Source: Cricetomys ansorgei
Taxonomy: Eukaryota > Chordata > Mammalia > Rodentia > Nesomyidae
Assembly (NCBI GenBank): GCA_026225945.1
Contig: JAMJFZ010000107.1
Coordinates: forward strand, 44,878,501-44,942,500
Direction of reading: 5' to 3'
DNA length: 64,000 bases
In this document: in pieces, positions 1 through 13,440 of the stretch
Position numbering within the stretch: position 1 is the first letter of the stretch
Layout of the letters: the number at the start of each line of letters is the position of its first letter
The notes under the pieces: generated by a model
What the model saw: the letters and a program-made list of their open reading frames with translations, nothing else
What the model was told of the DNA's origin: nothing
The model's database searches: none
Made by a program: the position numbers and the translations under genes

Positions 1-1080
1 CTTATAGTGTAACTCTAGTTTTGAAAATATGATTACAAACAAAAAGTGCCAGGGGTAACCATTCTTAATAACAGCAAGGCAAAGGGTACATCAAACTTTG
101 GTCAAAACAAAAAAGTTAATTGTAAAATGCATATGAATGGAATATTTAAAACACAAAAGATTTGAAACAGGACATTTTGAAGTCAATTCGTTTTGAAATT
201 GGGATATTTCTTTCAAAATGCAATCATTTAAAATTCTTAGAGCTTTATTTATTTAACTAATAAAAATGCTTCCTGAACAACTGCAAAATGTCAGAGCTTA
301 ATGGATATTTAATCAAACATAAAGGATATATTTACTCATAGTTTTAGCAAAAGACATGATAACATGGGAAAGTTATGATTCTCTATGATATATGTCATTT
401 TAAAACAGCCTAAAAATTAATTTGTGCATACAAATGTAGTAAATGCCTATTTGTTAATAAGTTATTAATCTCTTCATTATGAACCACAACTACGTCAGGT
501 TTGATTAAACATTGTGCTATTGATATCTTGGGGTTACTTCCTTCTAGCTCTCTTCAGTTACCTGCTCCTTCTTTTGGTTTCAGTTCTTTCTATCCATACT
601 CTTATGATATAAAAATAAAAACTCTAGGCCCATTCTAAAATCAAGATGCCTATCCATACTTGATTTTCTTGCATAAAGTTAGTCAAATATTTATTCTTTA
701 CCATCTGACCCTTATGTCCCAACAACAATAGTCATTGCTATTTTGTTATTCTAAAAATGAAAAAGCAACCTACACCTACAAACCTTTAAAACTAAAGGAT
801 TATATTGAATCAATATTATGACATAGAGAAAAACTTAGGAATAAACATATGAATTATGTATGAATAAATATATTTCATTATCCTCATTTAGAAAATAACA
901 TTTTTATGACATTTCATGATCAAACCAAATTTAAGGAAATTCTATCTACAAATTCAGCCCTACAAAGTCACTAGAAGTAAATTTCCAGTCTAAAGGGATT
1001 AGCCATATTCATGAAAACACAAGGAATAAATAATCTCAAACTAGCAAAATAAAAAGAGTGGAAACACACACACTCACAGA
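1..1080. other. Unique AT-rich non-coding stretch
   Basis: No repeat, exon or RNA gene was recognised. The sequence is AT-rich with stops in all frames. It ends in a short CA-rich run that leads into the (GA)n tract. Confidence 0.6.
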
Positions 1081-1081
1081 T

Positions 1082-1134
<53 letters not shown>

Positions 1135-1170
1135 GAGAAAGAAAGAAACAGAGACACAGACACAGACATA
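1064..1170. repeat. (CA)n/(GA)n microsatellite cluster
   Basis: A short CA run is followed by an almost pure (GA)n tract from about 1088 to 1127, then degraded GA/CA repeats to about 1170. Low-complexity reading frames on both strands (Arg/Glu and Ser/Leu repeats) come from this tract and are not genes. The tract directly abuts the 5' end of the L1 remnant. Confidence 0.95.
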
Positions 1171-1181
1171 CACACCAGCCC

Positions 1182-4100
1182 AAATAACAGGAATCAGTAA
1201 TCTCTGCTCATTGACATCTCTCAGCATCAATAGTCTCAATTCCTCAATAAAAAGACACAGACTAGCCGAATGGATTTGAAAACAGAATCTTTCTTTGTGC
1301 TGAATCTAAGAAACACATCTCAATATCAAGGATAGACAATACCTCTGGGTAAAAGGATGGAAAAGGATATTCTAAGCCAGTCAGCCTAAGTAGCAAGCTA
1401 GTGTAGCCATTTAATGCAAAACAAAATACATTTTGTGCAAAACCAAAACTCATCAGAAGGAGTAGGAAAGGACACTACATATTCATCAATGAAAAAAGTC
1501 CACCAAGAGGACCTTGTAATATTTAGCATCTATACACCAAACACAAATGTATCCAAGTTCATAAAAGAAATACTGCTATAGCTTACATCACATATCAACC
1601 CTCACACACTGATAATGGGAGTCTTCAGTACCCTACTCTTGCCAGTAGACAGATCATCCACACTTAGTAGGAGCTAAGTGAACTTATAAACAAAATAGAC
1701 CTAACAAGATATTTATAGAACATTGTATCCAAACACAAAAGAATGTATCTTTTTATTTCTCAGAATCTTCTGGAACTTTCTCCAAAATTGATTACATACA
1801 AGGACACAAAATCTCCTCAGAATCAAGAAAATTGAAATAACACCTTCTATCCTGTCTAAATACCACAGATTAAAGCTAGATATCAACAACAGAAATCTTA
1901 CAAACTCATGGGAACTGAACAACTCACTGTTGAATAAAAATATGTCTATACAGAAATTAAGAAAATATTAATGATTCTATAATTCAATGTCAATGAATAC
2001 ATATCATACCCAAACTTTTGAGACATAATGAATGTGTTTCTAAGAAGCAAGTTCATAGCAATAAATGCATATATAAAAAATTGAAGTCATCTCAAACTAT
2101 TAACCTAACGGTATATCTGAAATCTCTAGAAGAAAAATGATTAAATCGTACTCAAAAGGAGTAGAAGACAACAATCAAGCTCAGGCCTGAAATCAATAAA
2201 ATAGAAATAAAAAATCTAAAGAAACAAAGAATTTGTTCTTTGAGAAAATCAATAAGACTGACAAACCCTTATCCAAATCAATTAAAAGGGGAAGAGATAA
2301 CATCCAAATTAACAAAATACAAGATGAAAAGGGAAACATACAAAACATGTGGAGGAAATCCAGAGAATCAAAAGTACATACTGTAAATATCTGTATTCAG
2401 CCAAATTTGAAAATCTAAGGAAATGGATAATTTTCTTGATACACACCACTTATAAGGTTAAATCAAGACTAGATAAGCAACTTAAACAGACCTATAACCC
2501 CCAATGAAATAGGAGTAATAAAATATCTCCTAACCAAAAAGTGAAATAAAACAAAATAAAAAAGCCAAGGGCCAGGCAGTTTTACTGCAGAATTCTACCA
2601 TATTTTAAAGAAGAGTTAATGCCAATAGCTTTTAATTTATTCCACAAAATAGAAACAGAAAAAACATTACTCAATTCATCCAATGAGGCCACAGTTACCC
2701 TGACACCCAAACCACATAAAGACTCAACAGAGAAAATTACAAATGAACTCTGATAAACACAATATACAAAAATCAAAGATTTTAATTCACCATATAAAAA
2801 AAATGAGAGACAAAAACAACATGATCATCTCATTAGATGTAAAAAAGCCCTCTGATAAAATCTAATGCCCCTTCATGATAAAAGTCTTGAAGAGATTAAG
2901 GGAGAAAAGGACATCCCTAAATAGAGTAAAGGCATTTTACAGTAATTCTATAGCCAAATAAACTTAAATAGAGAGAAACTCAAAGCAATTCTGCTAAAAT
3001 CAGGAACAAGACAACATTTGCCACTTTCTCCATGCCTATTTAATATAGTACTTGAAGTCTTATCCAGAATCATAAAAATATCTGATTGGAAAGGAAGAAG
3101 TCAAAGTATCTTTATTTGAAGATGATATGTTAGTATACATAAGTGACCCTAAATATTTCACTGAGAACTCGTACAGCTAATAAATATATTCAGCAAAGTA
3201 ACTGGATATAAAATTAATTCACAAAAATCAGCCCTCTTATAAACAAATGACAAACAGACTGAGAAAGAAATCAAGAAACAACACCTTTCACAATAGCCTC
3301 AAATAATATAAAACGTCATGGAATATCTCTAACTAAGCAAGCGAAAGACATGTATGATAAACTATTTAAGGCATTGATGAAAGAAATTAAAGAAGATATC
3401 AGATGATAGAAAGATCTCCCATTCTCATGGACAGGTGAGATTTATATAGTAAAAATGGCCATCCTACCAAAAGCAATCTACAGATTCAATGCAAGCCCCA
3501 TCAAAATTTCAAAACAATTCTTCATAGAAAATTTTAAGGTTTATATGGCAACATGCATAGACACATAGACATAGACACACACACATACACACACACACAA
3601 AACAGGAAAGCTACAACACTTCTGAACAATAAAAGACCAGCTGAAGGTATTTCCATTCCAGATCACGAATATTACTACAGAGTTATAGTAAGAAAAACAA
3701 CATGGTATTGGCACAAAGCAGACACATCCATAAATGTGAACTGAATAAAAAACCCAGACATGAATTCATACACATCTATGGAAACCTGATTTTTTTATTT
3801 TTTATTTTATAAAGAAACCAGAAACACACACTGGAAGAAAAGGCACCATCTTTAATAAATGGTGCTGGTCAAACTGAATGGCTGCATGTAGAAGAATCTG
3901 AATAGATCCACACTAGCATCCTGCAAAAATTTCAACTACAAATGGAACATAGACCTCAACATAAAACCAGTTACACTGAATCTGATAGAAGAAAAACTGG
4001 GGAACAGCTTTGAACTCACTGGCACAGGAAAAGACTTTCTGAAAAGAACACTGTTAGCATCAGCACTAAGACCAACAATTAATAAATGAGACCTCATGAA

Positions 4101-5570
4101 ACTGAGAAACTTTTACGTGACAAAGGGCACCATCAGTGAATAAATTGACAATCTACAAAATTGGAAAAAATACAGAATACACATCCAACAGAGGGCTAAT
4201 ATCAAAAAAAAATTCAAAAAAATTCAAAAACTAGATGTCAAGAAAACAAATAATCCAATTAAAAAGTGGGTAGAGATCTAAACAGAAAATTCTCAAAAGA
4301 GGAAACTCAAGTGGCTTAGAAACACTTAAAAGAATGTTCAATATCCTTAGCCACCAGGGAAATGCAAATCAAAAGTGCTTTGAGATTTCATCCTATTACT
4401 GTCAGACTGGTCATGTTTATTACAACAAATGACAGTTCATGATGGATAGAATGTCAGTAAATGGTAGACTCATCAGTAGATGATGGGAGGGCAAGCCTGT
4501 ACAGCCACTATGGAAATCAAGTGATTCCTTGGGAAACTAGAAATAAAACTACTTCAAGATCCAGATACACTACTTTTGGACATACATCCAAAGAGTATTT
4601 CATCCTACAATGAAGGCACTTGTTCAACCATGTTCATTGCTGAGCCCCTACTAAACAACTCTTATCACCAAATGAAGCTTCCAGTACCAGGATTAGGTTA
4701 CATCTAATTGTGTTTTTAGCCACAGGAGTCCTATGGGAACCCCCAAACAATCCAGACTGCTGCCAACATTGTTATACAAAGCTCTCCACAAAGTGATGGC
4801 AAGACCCCATTGCTGAAGACAATACCTACACAACTCACTTAACACAATGAAGTTTCACTTGTGCTTACATAGAGTCTTCATCCTTATGTCCTAGCATCTT
4901 TGGGACACTAGGGTACTCTGCATGCTGCCAAAGGAGAAAAATAAACACCAGCCCAGCCACAAACCCTTTGATCTAAAATGCTATTCTGCCTGCAAATGTG
5001 TTAGTGCAATGGTGGAACAAAGCTTAAGGGAAAAACCAACTAATATCTGATTTGAGGCAAGGCTCACTCTACAAGATGGAACCCATACCTGACACTGCTT
5101 GGGTGACCAATAACTTGAGACTAAATAGCACAGAGACCTGGGAAAAAATGAAATTCTACTGTTCCAAAACAAACAACTGTCCCAATAAACTGAATCCTGA
5201 TGACATTCTTCTATACTCATAGATCAGTACTTTTCTCAGCCATCATCAGAGAAGCTTCCTCATGCAGCAGACGGAAACACATACTGAAACCCACAGCCAG
5301 ACAGGACAGTCAGACATTATGTAAGAGTGAGAGATCTTGGAATGCTCTGCCCTAAAAGGATGTCTCCATCAAATCCCTCCCCTTGGGACTCAGAGATCCC
5401 TTCGAAATAGGTGACAGAAAGAGTATCCTTTGCTCATGTATTATTTTGGCTTCGAGATTAGTGTTTTTATGGGATTTCTGAGTGTTGCAACAAGTCTGTA
5501 TCTCTATCTGTATCTAATATCTGTTTCATGTGCACTTGCTTGGACTCTTCCTTCTGTTAAGCCTCGTTTT
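1182..5570 (+). mobile_element. Degenerate L1 (ORF2 remnant plus Lx-like 3' UTR), sense strand
   Basis: The sequence follows the rodent L1 ORF2 from its very start (1182) through the endonuclease and reverse-transcriptase regions to about 4648. It then jumps into the L1 3' UTR (4649-5570), skipping the last part of ORF2. Seen directly: an endonuclease-type Glu-Thr-His-Leu motif at 1310-1321 and a reverse-transcriptase core at 3115-3129 reading Phe-Glu-Asp-Asp-Met. Many stops and frameshifts make it non-coding. A short CA tract (3575-3599) sits inside ORF2. There is no ORF1 or 5' UTR, so the copy is 5'-truncated. The subfamily (Lx-like) is inferred from the 3' UTR and has not been searched. 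Confidence 0.9.
3575..3599. repeat. (AC)n microsatellite within L1 ORF2
   Basis: A short, slightly interrupted AC run lies where the intact L1 ORF2 has ordinary coding sequence, so it arose or expanded after the L1 died. Confidence 0.85.
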
Positions 5571-5576
5571 TTCCTT

Positions 5577-5713
5577 GGTTGAGATAATGTCTCATTATGA
5601 AGCCTCGTCTAGCATGGGACTCACTGCATAAACCAGGCTTGTCTATAAATGCAGCAGTCATACTGCCCCTGCTTCTTGAATGCTGGGATTATAGGTGTGC
5701 ACTGTCATGGCCA
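5577..5713 (-). mobile_element. B1 SINE (degenerate)
   Basis: Read on the minus strand it matches the 7SL-derived B1 layout. The remnant of the internal promoter and the 'aatcccagca' region lies near 5680-5700, and the body runs back to 5577. It is heavily diverged, and its body starts where the L1 3' UTR match ends. Confidence 0.75.
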
Positions 5714-5719
5714 ATATGG

Positions 5720-8700
5720 AAACAGGATTAAATGTGTTTACTATAAATGGTCTTTATAAATACAGCAATAATACTAACCCAATGACAGAGCTTAATCCGA
5801 AATCTGGGATTTGGAGTGAGCTCTAAGTAGATCTGAAGGCTTTTCCCAAAATGGAAATACTGTATCCTAATGTCAGCAGGAATTACAAGGGGAGGTGAAA
5901 AACGATTCACAGTTGCTAAGTTCTGACCAAAAGTGAAGTAGAGAATAATCTAGTACAGAACTCCATTTCTAGAAGACTCATTGTTGACTCATGTTAAAAT
6001 AAATAAATAAAAGCCCTGCTCAGACAGAAGTGCTGTTGCTAACTCTGTATAATCCCCTTTCACTCACTTAAGCCTAATACCTCATAATATACAGAAAAAT
6101 GGCTTGGCTTACACAATCAATATTGAGCGGATGTTTCAGTGTTTCCTTGGACTCTACTAAAAGTAACTCAGTTGTCCTAAGAAATTTCATATGTGTATGC
6201 TTCTGTCCAAAGTGATTATGACTCTGCTTGCATTCAGTATTTCAAATTTGGTTAAAATCATATTTACTTGATTCTTGTACTAGATCTTCTTCTAGCTATA
6301 CCCTTTTCTTAAACTGTCTCCTTCATCTTCTTAAAAAGAACCTTTGAAATGCTATCACAGAGATAAATGTTCAGGGAATTTAATTACACCAACTCTTGAA
6401 ATGACCTGAATGTCTGTCAGGAAAGAAATTATTAGTTAAAAAAAAATATGCTTATATAATAGTGTATTTTGCAACTGGAAAAATAAGGTAAAATGCATTT
6501 CCTGGTTTGTAAAGATGTCAAAACATGTTGTTAACTTTGAATTGAGAAGGATAATTCTAGGACTGGATGTATAATAATTTTATATCTTTAAATAATTAAT
6601 GTTATCCTAAAATAAATGGAATTGTACCTATTACCATAGGTTAAAGGATGTATGGATGGACAGAAGAATTAATGGACTAATAGATGAATGAATGCAAATA
6701 TTACGGAAGTAGAGATGGAGACAGCCCTGGGACTTTTTGAAAAAAAAAATATTAATAGCTGATGTTATTTTTAGGGACCACAATATGATATAAGAAATGT
6801 AGCTTCTATTTTCTTTGTGTACAGTGTTTGAATCTTTTATTAATGTACATTATACTTAAATCCTTACAATTATATTTTACAGTGGCTATGTATTGACTTT
6901 CCATCACAGTGTTCTGCCTGTTTCATTCCCAGCCAATCATTTTTCCTGTCACTCATTCTCTACTTATAATGAGCATCTGTATCTGCTCATTGTCCTCTGT
7001 CTGTGGTGTCCTTCTACTTCAAATTCTGCCTGACTTAACTTTTAAAACTTTAAACCTTGTTTCTTCCAGAAGCAAAACAGATCACGTGGATAGCCATACC
7101 CATCTCCTGAGCAGCATTTAAAGAACTTTCCCTTTTAGGAAAAAGACCAGAAATTTTTTTTGAAATGAGTATGCCTGTTTATTCTCACATAAAGGATTAT
7201 GCTTTGGGTGAATATTAGACACTAGAGGTCTCAGCCTCATCAAAGTTTTTCAGAGTTGATTGATATTTTGAATTTATAATAATCAATGCTGAGAATTCTA
7301 TTTTGCATAAAAATTTTTAATTGATTACTTAAATCAAACATTTCCAAATTGGAGACCTATAACTGTAGGTAAAGTTGATTTTTTAGCAATCATGAATGTG
7401 TGCTAAGCATTTGTAAATTAGAAAAAAGTCATTGAACATAAGAATAGAACAAATTAGAAATGTAGACCTAACTTAGAATGCATTTCGCCCCCTCAAGGAA
7501 TTGGTTCCACACTTAAGCAGTCACTGGCATGGCACACAACCTAATTAGTGGGTACTCAGGCTTCCTAGCTGCTTCCCTGAACTTCTATAATCATAGTTTT
7601 AACAAAATTGCTCTTTACTCACTTGTAAGGGATTGGCAGGGTTCATGAAATCAAAACCACAACTTCCTAGAAATGTCTTGTTTAGTGACCAACTTATTGC
7701 TGCATTGCCAGCCTGTGGGACCTGCCCCCCCCCCACCATTTACCATCATTCAACTTTAATTTAGTTGCATATTTCATATCTGCCTCACATAGTGGTTGCT
7801 TCATTTCCACTCCATTAGTTCAGCATCTAGCACTGCTTCACACAGAAGTGGATTCTTAATAAATGCTGCCAACCACAGAAAGATAATGAGAGCCTCTAAA
7901 CGAACAGATGAGCTACATTCATCCCACAAGCCTAGGTGCACATTCCCTGTGTATATTGTGTTAGACACTAACGGGATGCTGTAAAATGATTCTGTTTATT
8001 CATCACTACAATGAAGGCACTGCACTGGCTGATGACAAAGGTGAATTATCATTTAATTTCCAGGTTCCAAATGTAAATTTCTAACTGGAAAAGCAAAGTC
8101 TTTCTTCCTGATTTAACCTTAAGTACAAAGAAATACAATATTTATATGTAAAAATATTAGAAAATTTAAACAAATATTTGTCTTAGGGTAGAGAAGTGAT
8201 AATGGACTCTTCCCTAATTTGAAAGATAATCTTCAAATAATGACTTTATTTTATTATTTTAGTTGGAAAGGTAAATCTTCTCATGTGTCTTTAAGGAGAT
8301 AAGTAGAAAATTCCAAGTTAAATTTGGGGAGTGCTTCATCCTTCACACTTTCTGCTCCAGATTCTTAAGTCAAACCACATCCTCTCCTTGCTGCAAAAGC
8401 AAGAAGGATAAAACTTTGCATTTATAGTTAGTAACAGCCGAGGCAACAAAAACTCAAGCATAACTGTGGCTTCCTGGACATTGAGAAGTATAACCCTGGG
8501 CCTCATAAGTGCTTGGAATTACAAAAAATAAGAACAACCAAAGAGAAGGAAAAGGAAAGAGGTCTGTATGATGCTGACTGTTGTCCAGAGGAATGTCTGT
8601 CTGGGTGAAATCAAAGCACCTAAATTAAGGCTATTTCCTTTTCCAAAATACTGTCAGATGACAGATTTAGAGGGAGGAGCATCAATTCTTCCATCGTCCA

Positions 8701-10080
8701 GTTAAATCTACAATTGAAAATTGCAAAAGATAAATGGAGTTAAAGTGTTTGAAATCCTTTGTTCTATGTGGATCAGCTAAGAAAGAATCTATATGTGAAC
8801 GTGGGAAATGGCAGCCTCCACAGAAACTAGTACAAGATGCCTAATAAAAATGCATTCCTAGATAATAAAATAAGTGAAAGGAAGCCAGTTGTCTTGCAGT
8901 GCTCTGCATGACTCTTCTGACATCTCCACATTGAGGCATAGGATTAACTTCAGGAATGGGAAATCTGTATCTTGAAAAAAATATCTAAAAATGTGAGTCC
9001 ATTTTGAAGGCTTTTTCTATGGTTGTAAACAAAGCTTTCAAAGTTGGTACAGACTGGGATATATTCAACTTCTCCTCACTATACTACTCTTTGTTACAAC
9101 TAACTGCAAACTGGAGTTAGTTAGATGGTTTTCTTTATATTGGATTAAATAAGCATTGTTACTGTCCAGAAGCTACTGTGAACTGAAGTTCATCTGTAAA
9201 ATTTTGAATTTTTGACTGTGCCCAGTCTTGCCTGTATTTTAAATCTGCTAGAGATTTATTCTTAGGATTTATTCCTTCATGTGATTGCCTGGAAAAATTA
9301 TTTATAAAAAATGTCTGTATCCAAGTTACTGAATGCAATCAAGTAAAGTAGGAATATGATATGATTAATATTGTTAAATGTCTAAATACCATGCTGTAGA
9401 GTAACTGAAGTTTAACAAAAATTATCAAGTAGAGATATTATACATGGGTTCATCCTCAAATCCTACTGAACTTGGACGCAATGAGGACTCTGAGAATTTA
9501 TGTATCATAAACCATATAAATTCAAACCCTTATGTGAACATTGAAGAAATGGCCACACTCTGTTCTGTAAATGAAAATGTTTTCTACTAATATTAATCTT
9601 AAAATTATATCTGATATGTCTGTCCTTCCAAGTGAGTTTGAGATACTATGCCATATAAAAAAATCTTGTTTGCTGTATATATACCAAATTATTTCTTGTA
9701 AGTAGCCACAATGGGTATACTATTTCCATGTCAATGAATTCAGCAGACATGTGACATTGTGTTTTTTACCAACTCAAGACTTTAGTTATTTATTTTTAGT
9801 GTCTGCAATTCTCATGGAACCCCACACAGTGATTGTGATTTGAAAATGTTTCTTTCAGCTGTGTAATTTAATCAACCTGAACTTGTCAGCCTCTAAAGAC
9901 CTTTGGAAGAAGTTAATGCAATTTACCCTTAGTCAAGCTTTTAAGCAGAAGTACTTGATACTGTCCATTTGTAGCTGTTCTTTGTCCCTTAATTATAACA
10001 GACTTAAATAAAGCTGGTTTGGCAGGTAATAAAACTACCACAAGGACAGAATACTATGATGTTAAAACATGAGAATGGAT
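5720..10080. other. Long unique non-coding stretch
   Basis: No repeat family, exon or RNA gene recognised over about 4.4 kb. Minor items are an (AAAT)-like run at 5998-6012, an imperfect GGAT-rich run at 6647-6695 and a poly-C run near 7726-7735. Open frames here are short and lack family resemblance. Confidence 0.5.
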
Positions 10081-10099
10081 GTCTAGGATTCTCACACAC

Positions 10100-10258
10100 A
10101 GGTATATATCTGTGTATATGTACATAAATGCATAAATGTATGAGTAAAATGTATATAAATATATATTAAATATATTTATTTTATATAATATATTTATAAA
10201 TAAAAATAAAATAAATATATTTATCTATATATATAAATAAATATATATATATATTTAA
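10100..10258. repeat. AT-rich low-complexity tract (TATAAA/TAAATA-like)
   Basis: About 160 bp composed almost only of A and T, made of interleaved (TA)n and (TAAA)n units with many self-complementary segments. It has no coding potential. Confidence 0.9.
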
Positions 10259-10259
10259 T

Positions 10260-13020
10260 CTCTAAGAATGTATATTGATACATTTGCCTTTATCTATTCT
10301 GAAACTTCATGACAAAACATTTAAAGTATTTTCTATGAGTAAACAAATCACCGAAATCAAATGCTATTGTTTCTTATGAATTATTTCTGTGCTGTAAATG
10401 TTGGGTCTAAATGTCTGATCTTCTCAGTGTCTAGTTTAAAAAATATATTGCTTGTACTCCATGCTTCTTAAGTTTCACTTGCATTTTTTTACCCAAGCCA
10501 ATATATTCTAGTTTTGCTTAACAACAATTTTGTATTTTAATTAAGAGTTTGGTGAAGTGATGAGATAGATAAGACTATGAAAAGTAATTGTTTCCGACAG
10601 AACTTATTTGGCAAATAAACCAATATAAACTGTTGAATTCAATTGATTATGCGTAAGAAAGATAGACTGATGTTAGGGGGAAAGAATCAATGTATTTTAC
10701 ACCCACATGTAAGTGAATAAGTTATAATTTACTCTAGAAGTGTCACAATTCTAAGACACTGAACACAAAACTCTAGTAATTTATGAAAAAATGGTTGCAC
10801 AATAAGTGAGCTCACATTGAGAAATGTACATGAACAATTAAATAGATTAATGCATAATAAAATATGAAGGTATGCAAGTATCAATTCTAATAAATTTTCA
10901 CTGTACTAAAATTTTTGAATAACAAGTCAGGGAAAAGAGTTGATTGACTCAGGTAGGAGAACAAAATAATCTTTCTGCTTTATTGGAGTCATCCTGGGTC
11001 TCTGATTGCAAACTAATCATTACACAGAAGCAGAAGTAGCAAATTGTTCAAAACCAGTCTTCTGTCATTTCTCCCGTCTGGATAGAAGGGTAGATATATA
11101 AAAAAAAAAAAAAAATGGGATGGATGGAATGGATGAAGAATTTTAGAAGCAATGTCTGTTTGATTGTAAGGGACATTCAAGGGCCCAACAACATTCTTAG
11201 AAAGTTGATCATTTAACAAAAGTCATGAAACCTACCCAAAAACCGTAGAAGAATGGGAAAGTTGTACAGCGTTTGATGACTTAAGAGCTGATAATTTTGT
11301 AAGCTATTGTGTAAACTGACTCCAAGGCCAAATAGAAAACAGTGTTTTATTCTATCAGATACCAGAAAAGGCGCTTAAGCAGAGAATAGCTGTTAAGAAT
11401 TTTACTTTGGAGAACTTTAATTTACAGGGTACTTTAGTAAAGACTTGTACTAATTAATGCTTAAATGACTTACTTCATCTAGTATTGTAATTTACTTCCT
11501 TTATTCACACACGGGGAGAAATTTTGCAAAAAGAATCATCAACTAATTTTTCAACAAATTAAGGAGGAAAATTTTTCTTTGGTTTAGTGTAAACATTTCC
11601 AGTCTGTGTAATTGCAGTACTGTTTGGCCAGACTGTCATATTTCATAACGCAAGTTTAGATGTAAAATATACTGGAGTCTTAATTGTATATGTGGAAATA
11701 AGCTAAAATAAAAATATTAAACAAAGATGTTCTGCAAATAACATGGGCATTTTAATGTATAAAGTATATTTCTAAGATTGTGGGGAAACACAGTCTGGTT
11801 CTTGAGCTTATTTTCTGTAATTCCATTATTTTTTGGTCAGGAATACTATAGTCTCTGTCACCTTAAGTATATTGTATTTTGTTACGGGTCAGTAGATTCA
11901 TTATTTCTCTATCTTTTTTTTTTTTTTTTTTGAGCGATTATATGTCTGTTTACCTGGCACTTTCTGTGTGAATTAAACTGTAATGCTGAATTGTCTATGT
12001 AGTGTCTTATTTAGGAATCACAGCAATTTCTAATTGTCTGGCACTGACTTTTCCCTTATCCTGCCAAACCCTATAGCACATTTTTTTAAACAAATGTATA
12101 GCTCTTGGTTATTTTATTTTGGAAAAAAAAAACCAAAAAACTTTCATTAACTCACCCATTGACCCCACAGTGTTTGATGTTTAACCTGGTCCCAAATCCC
12201 CAACTGAGAAACTAGATCCTGACTCTTTCACATCCTTTAAACTCTCACTAGTCTGTTTCAGTTTGCATATCTCATGTTTTCTGAACTTGATCACAGTATC
12301 TCCATTGTTTCTGCACACATAAATTCTGTAAATTATATTGAACAGCACATCTACAAAAGTCTCCTAATAATTCAGAAGCAAAGTCTTAATGTCATGTGTA
12401 TCTTCAAAGGAGAAATAAATCTTTCAGTTTGGATATTCTGGGTATACACCTTGCTCTCCTTCTAGAATTGGTGACTCTGTAGCGTTGAGCTAATGATCAC
12501 TTATTTTTGGGGGGTATTTTAATATTGTTCTAGCTTATATTCTTACTAAATACTATAAAATCTATTCATTAATAAGCTATCAAGAATTCATTTAAAATGT
12601 GAGAGATGTTTGGGTGAAGCAGAAACCTAATACCAATTGTGTATAACTGAGTCAAAGGTCTAAATGAGAAAAGAGCTAATGGATAATTTGATCTGTCTTT
12701 AGTCAACAAGAATGTTAAAATATAGAGCATGGAGAGATTTAATGTGTAATCCTATATCACAGACTCAAAGATAGAGTGAAATTTTGAATAGCTTCTTAGA
12801 TGTAGCCACTTCGATTACACTTTCTTAATTCATTCATTTTCACAATCGTATCCTAAATCAAGTCGTGGGCTCAAATAACTACACCAGAGCCTCAGTCTCA
12901 CCATTCTACAGTTAGCCAGCTCTCTCACCTCCACCCCTTTCCTCATTTCCCTAGTCTGAACAATGGGCTGGTGGACTTTTTTTCCCATTATATTTTGAAC
13001 CATAGGGTACCGGTGTAATA
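10260..13020. other. Unique non-coding stretch with short homopolymers
   Basis: Apart from a poly-A run at about 11101-11115 and a poly-T run at about 11915-11931, nothing is recognised. The homopolymers have no SINE body attached that I can see. Confidence 0.5.
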
Positions 13021-13044
13021 GGGTTATATGAAAAATGTGTTTTG

Positions 13045-13165
13045 TAATCAGCCATATCAGATTTTAATCCGCATCTTGTTACTTTCTAGTTGCCTATTTT
13101 TCAGCTTTTCTGGGGGCATCTTCTGATCCTTGGCTTGCTGATTTGCAAAGTCAGAATACTGAAAA
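13045..13165 (+). mobile_element. MIR SINE fragment (plus)
   Basis: A segment resembling the 5' and core part of the mammalian-wide MIR: a 'gtaatcag' head, a loss-of-tract middle and a 'tttgcaaagt' portion. It is highly diverged, as expected for this old family. The assignment is by recollection of the consensus only. Confidence 0.55.
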
Positions 13166-13174
13166 ATCTAACAA

Positions 13175-13440
13175 CTAACACTATTAAGACCCTGATCATT
13201 GCATAATAGTCTAAATACTTTACACTTATTCTCTTTAACACAAAAACATCTCTGTGAGGTAGGTGCTGTTATTATTTACACACATATGGGTGAGATTGGT
13301 ACTATAATTACTCCACCATTACAGATGAAATGAAGGCTTGGACATGTTAATTGATGTTTAGAGGCAAATAATTACTGAGAAGTAGGGCTAGAATAGAAAC
13401 TCAGCTCTTGTGACTTCAAAGCTCTTGCACAAATTGACAC
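13175..13440 (-). mobile_element. MIR SINE fragment (minus)
   Basis: The minus-strand MIR order is clear. A 'tgtgaggtaggtgctgttat' block (from about 13254) is followed by 'acagatgaaatgaagg' (from 13321), then the region matching the accumulated-antigen end of the consensus, and the 'aactcagctcttgtgac' end (about 13399). It is the best preserved of the ancient repeats in the window. Confidence 0.75.

Noticed and set aside
9840..9870. Splice acceptor ('ttctttcag') and possible exon
   Set aside because: A pyrimidine-rich tract plus AG is common by chance, and the following frame closes quickly with no donor of note.
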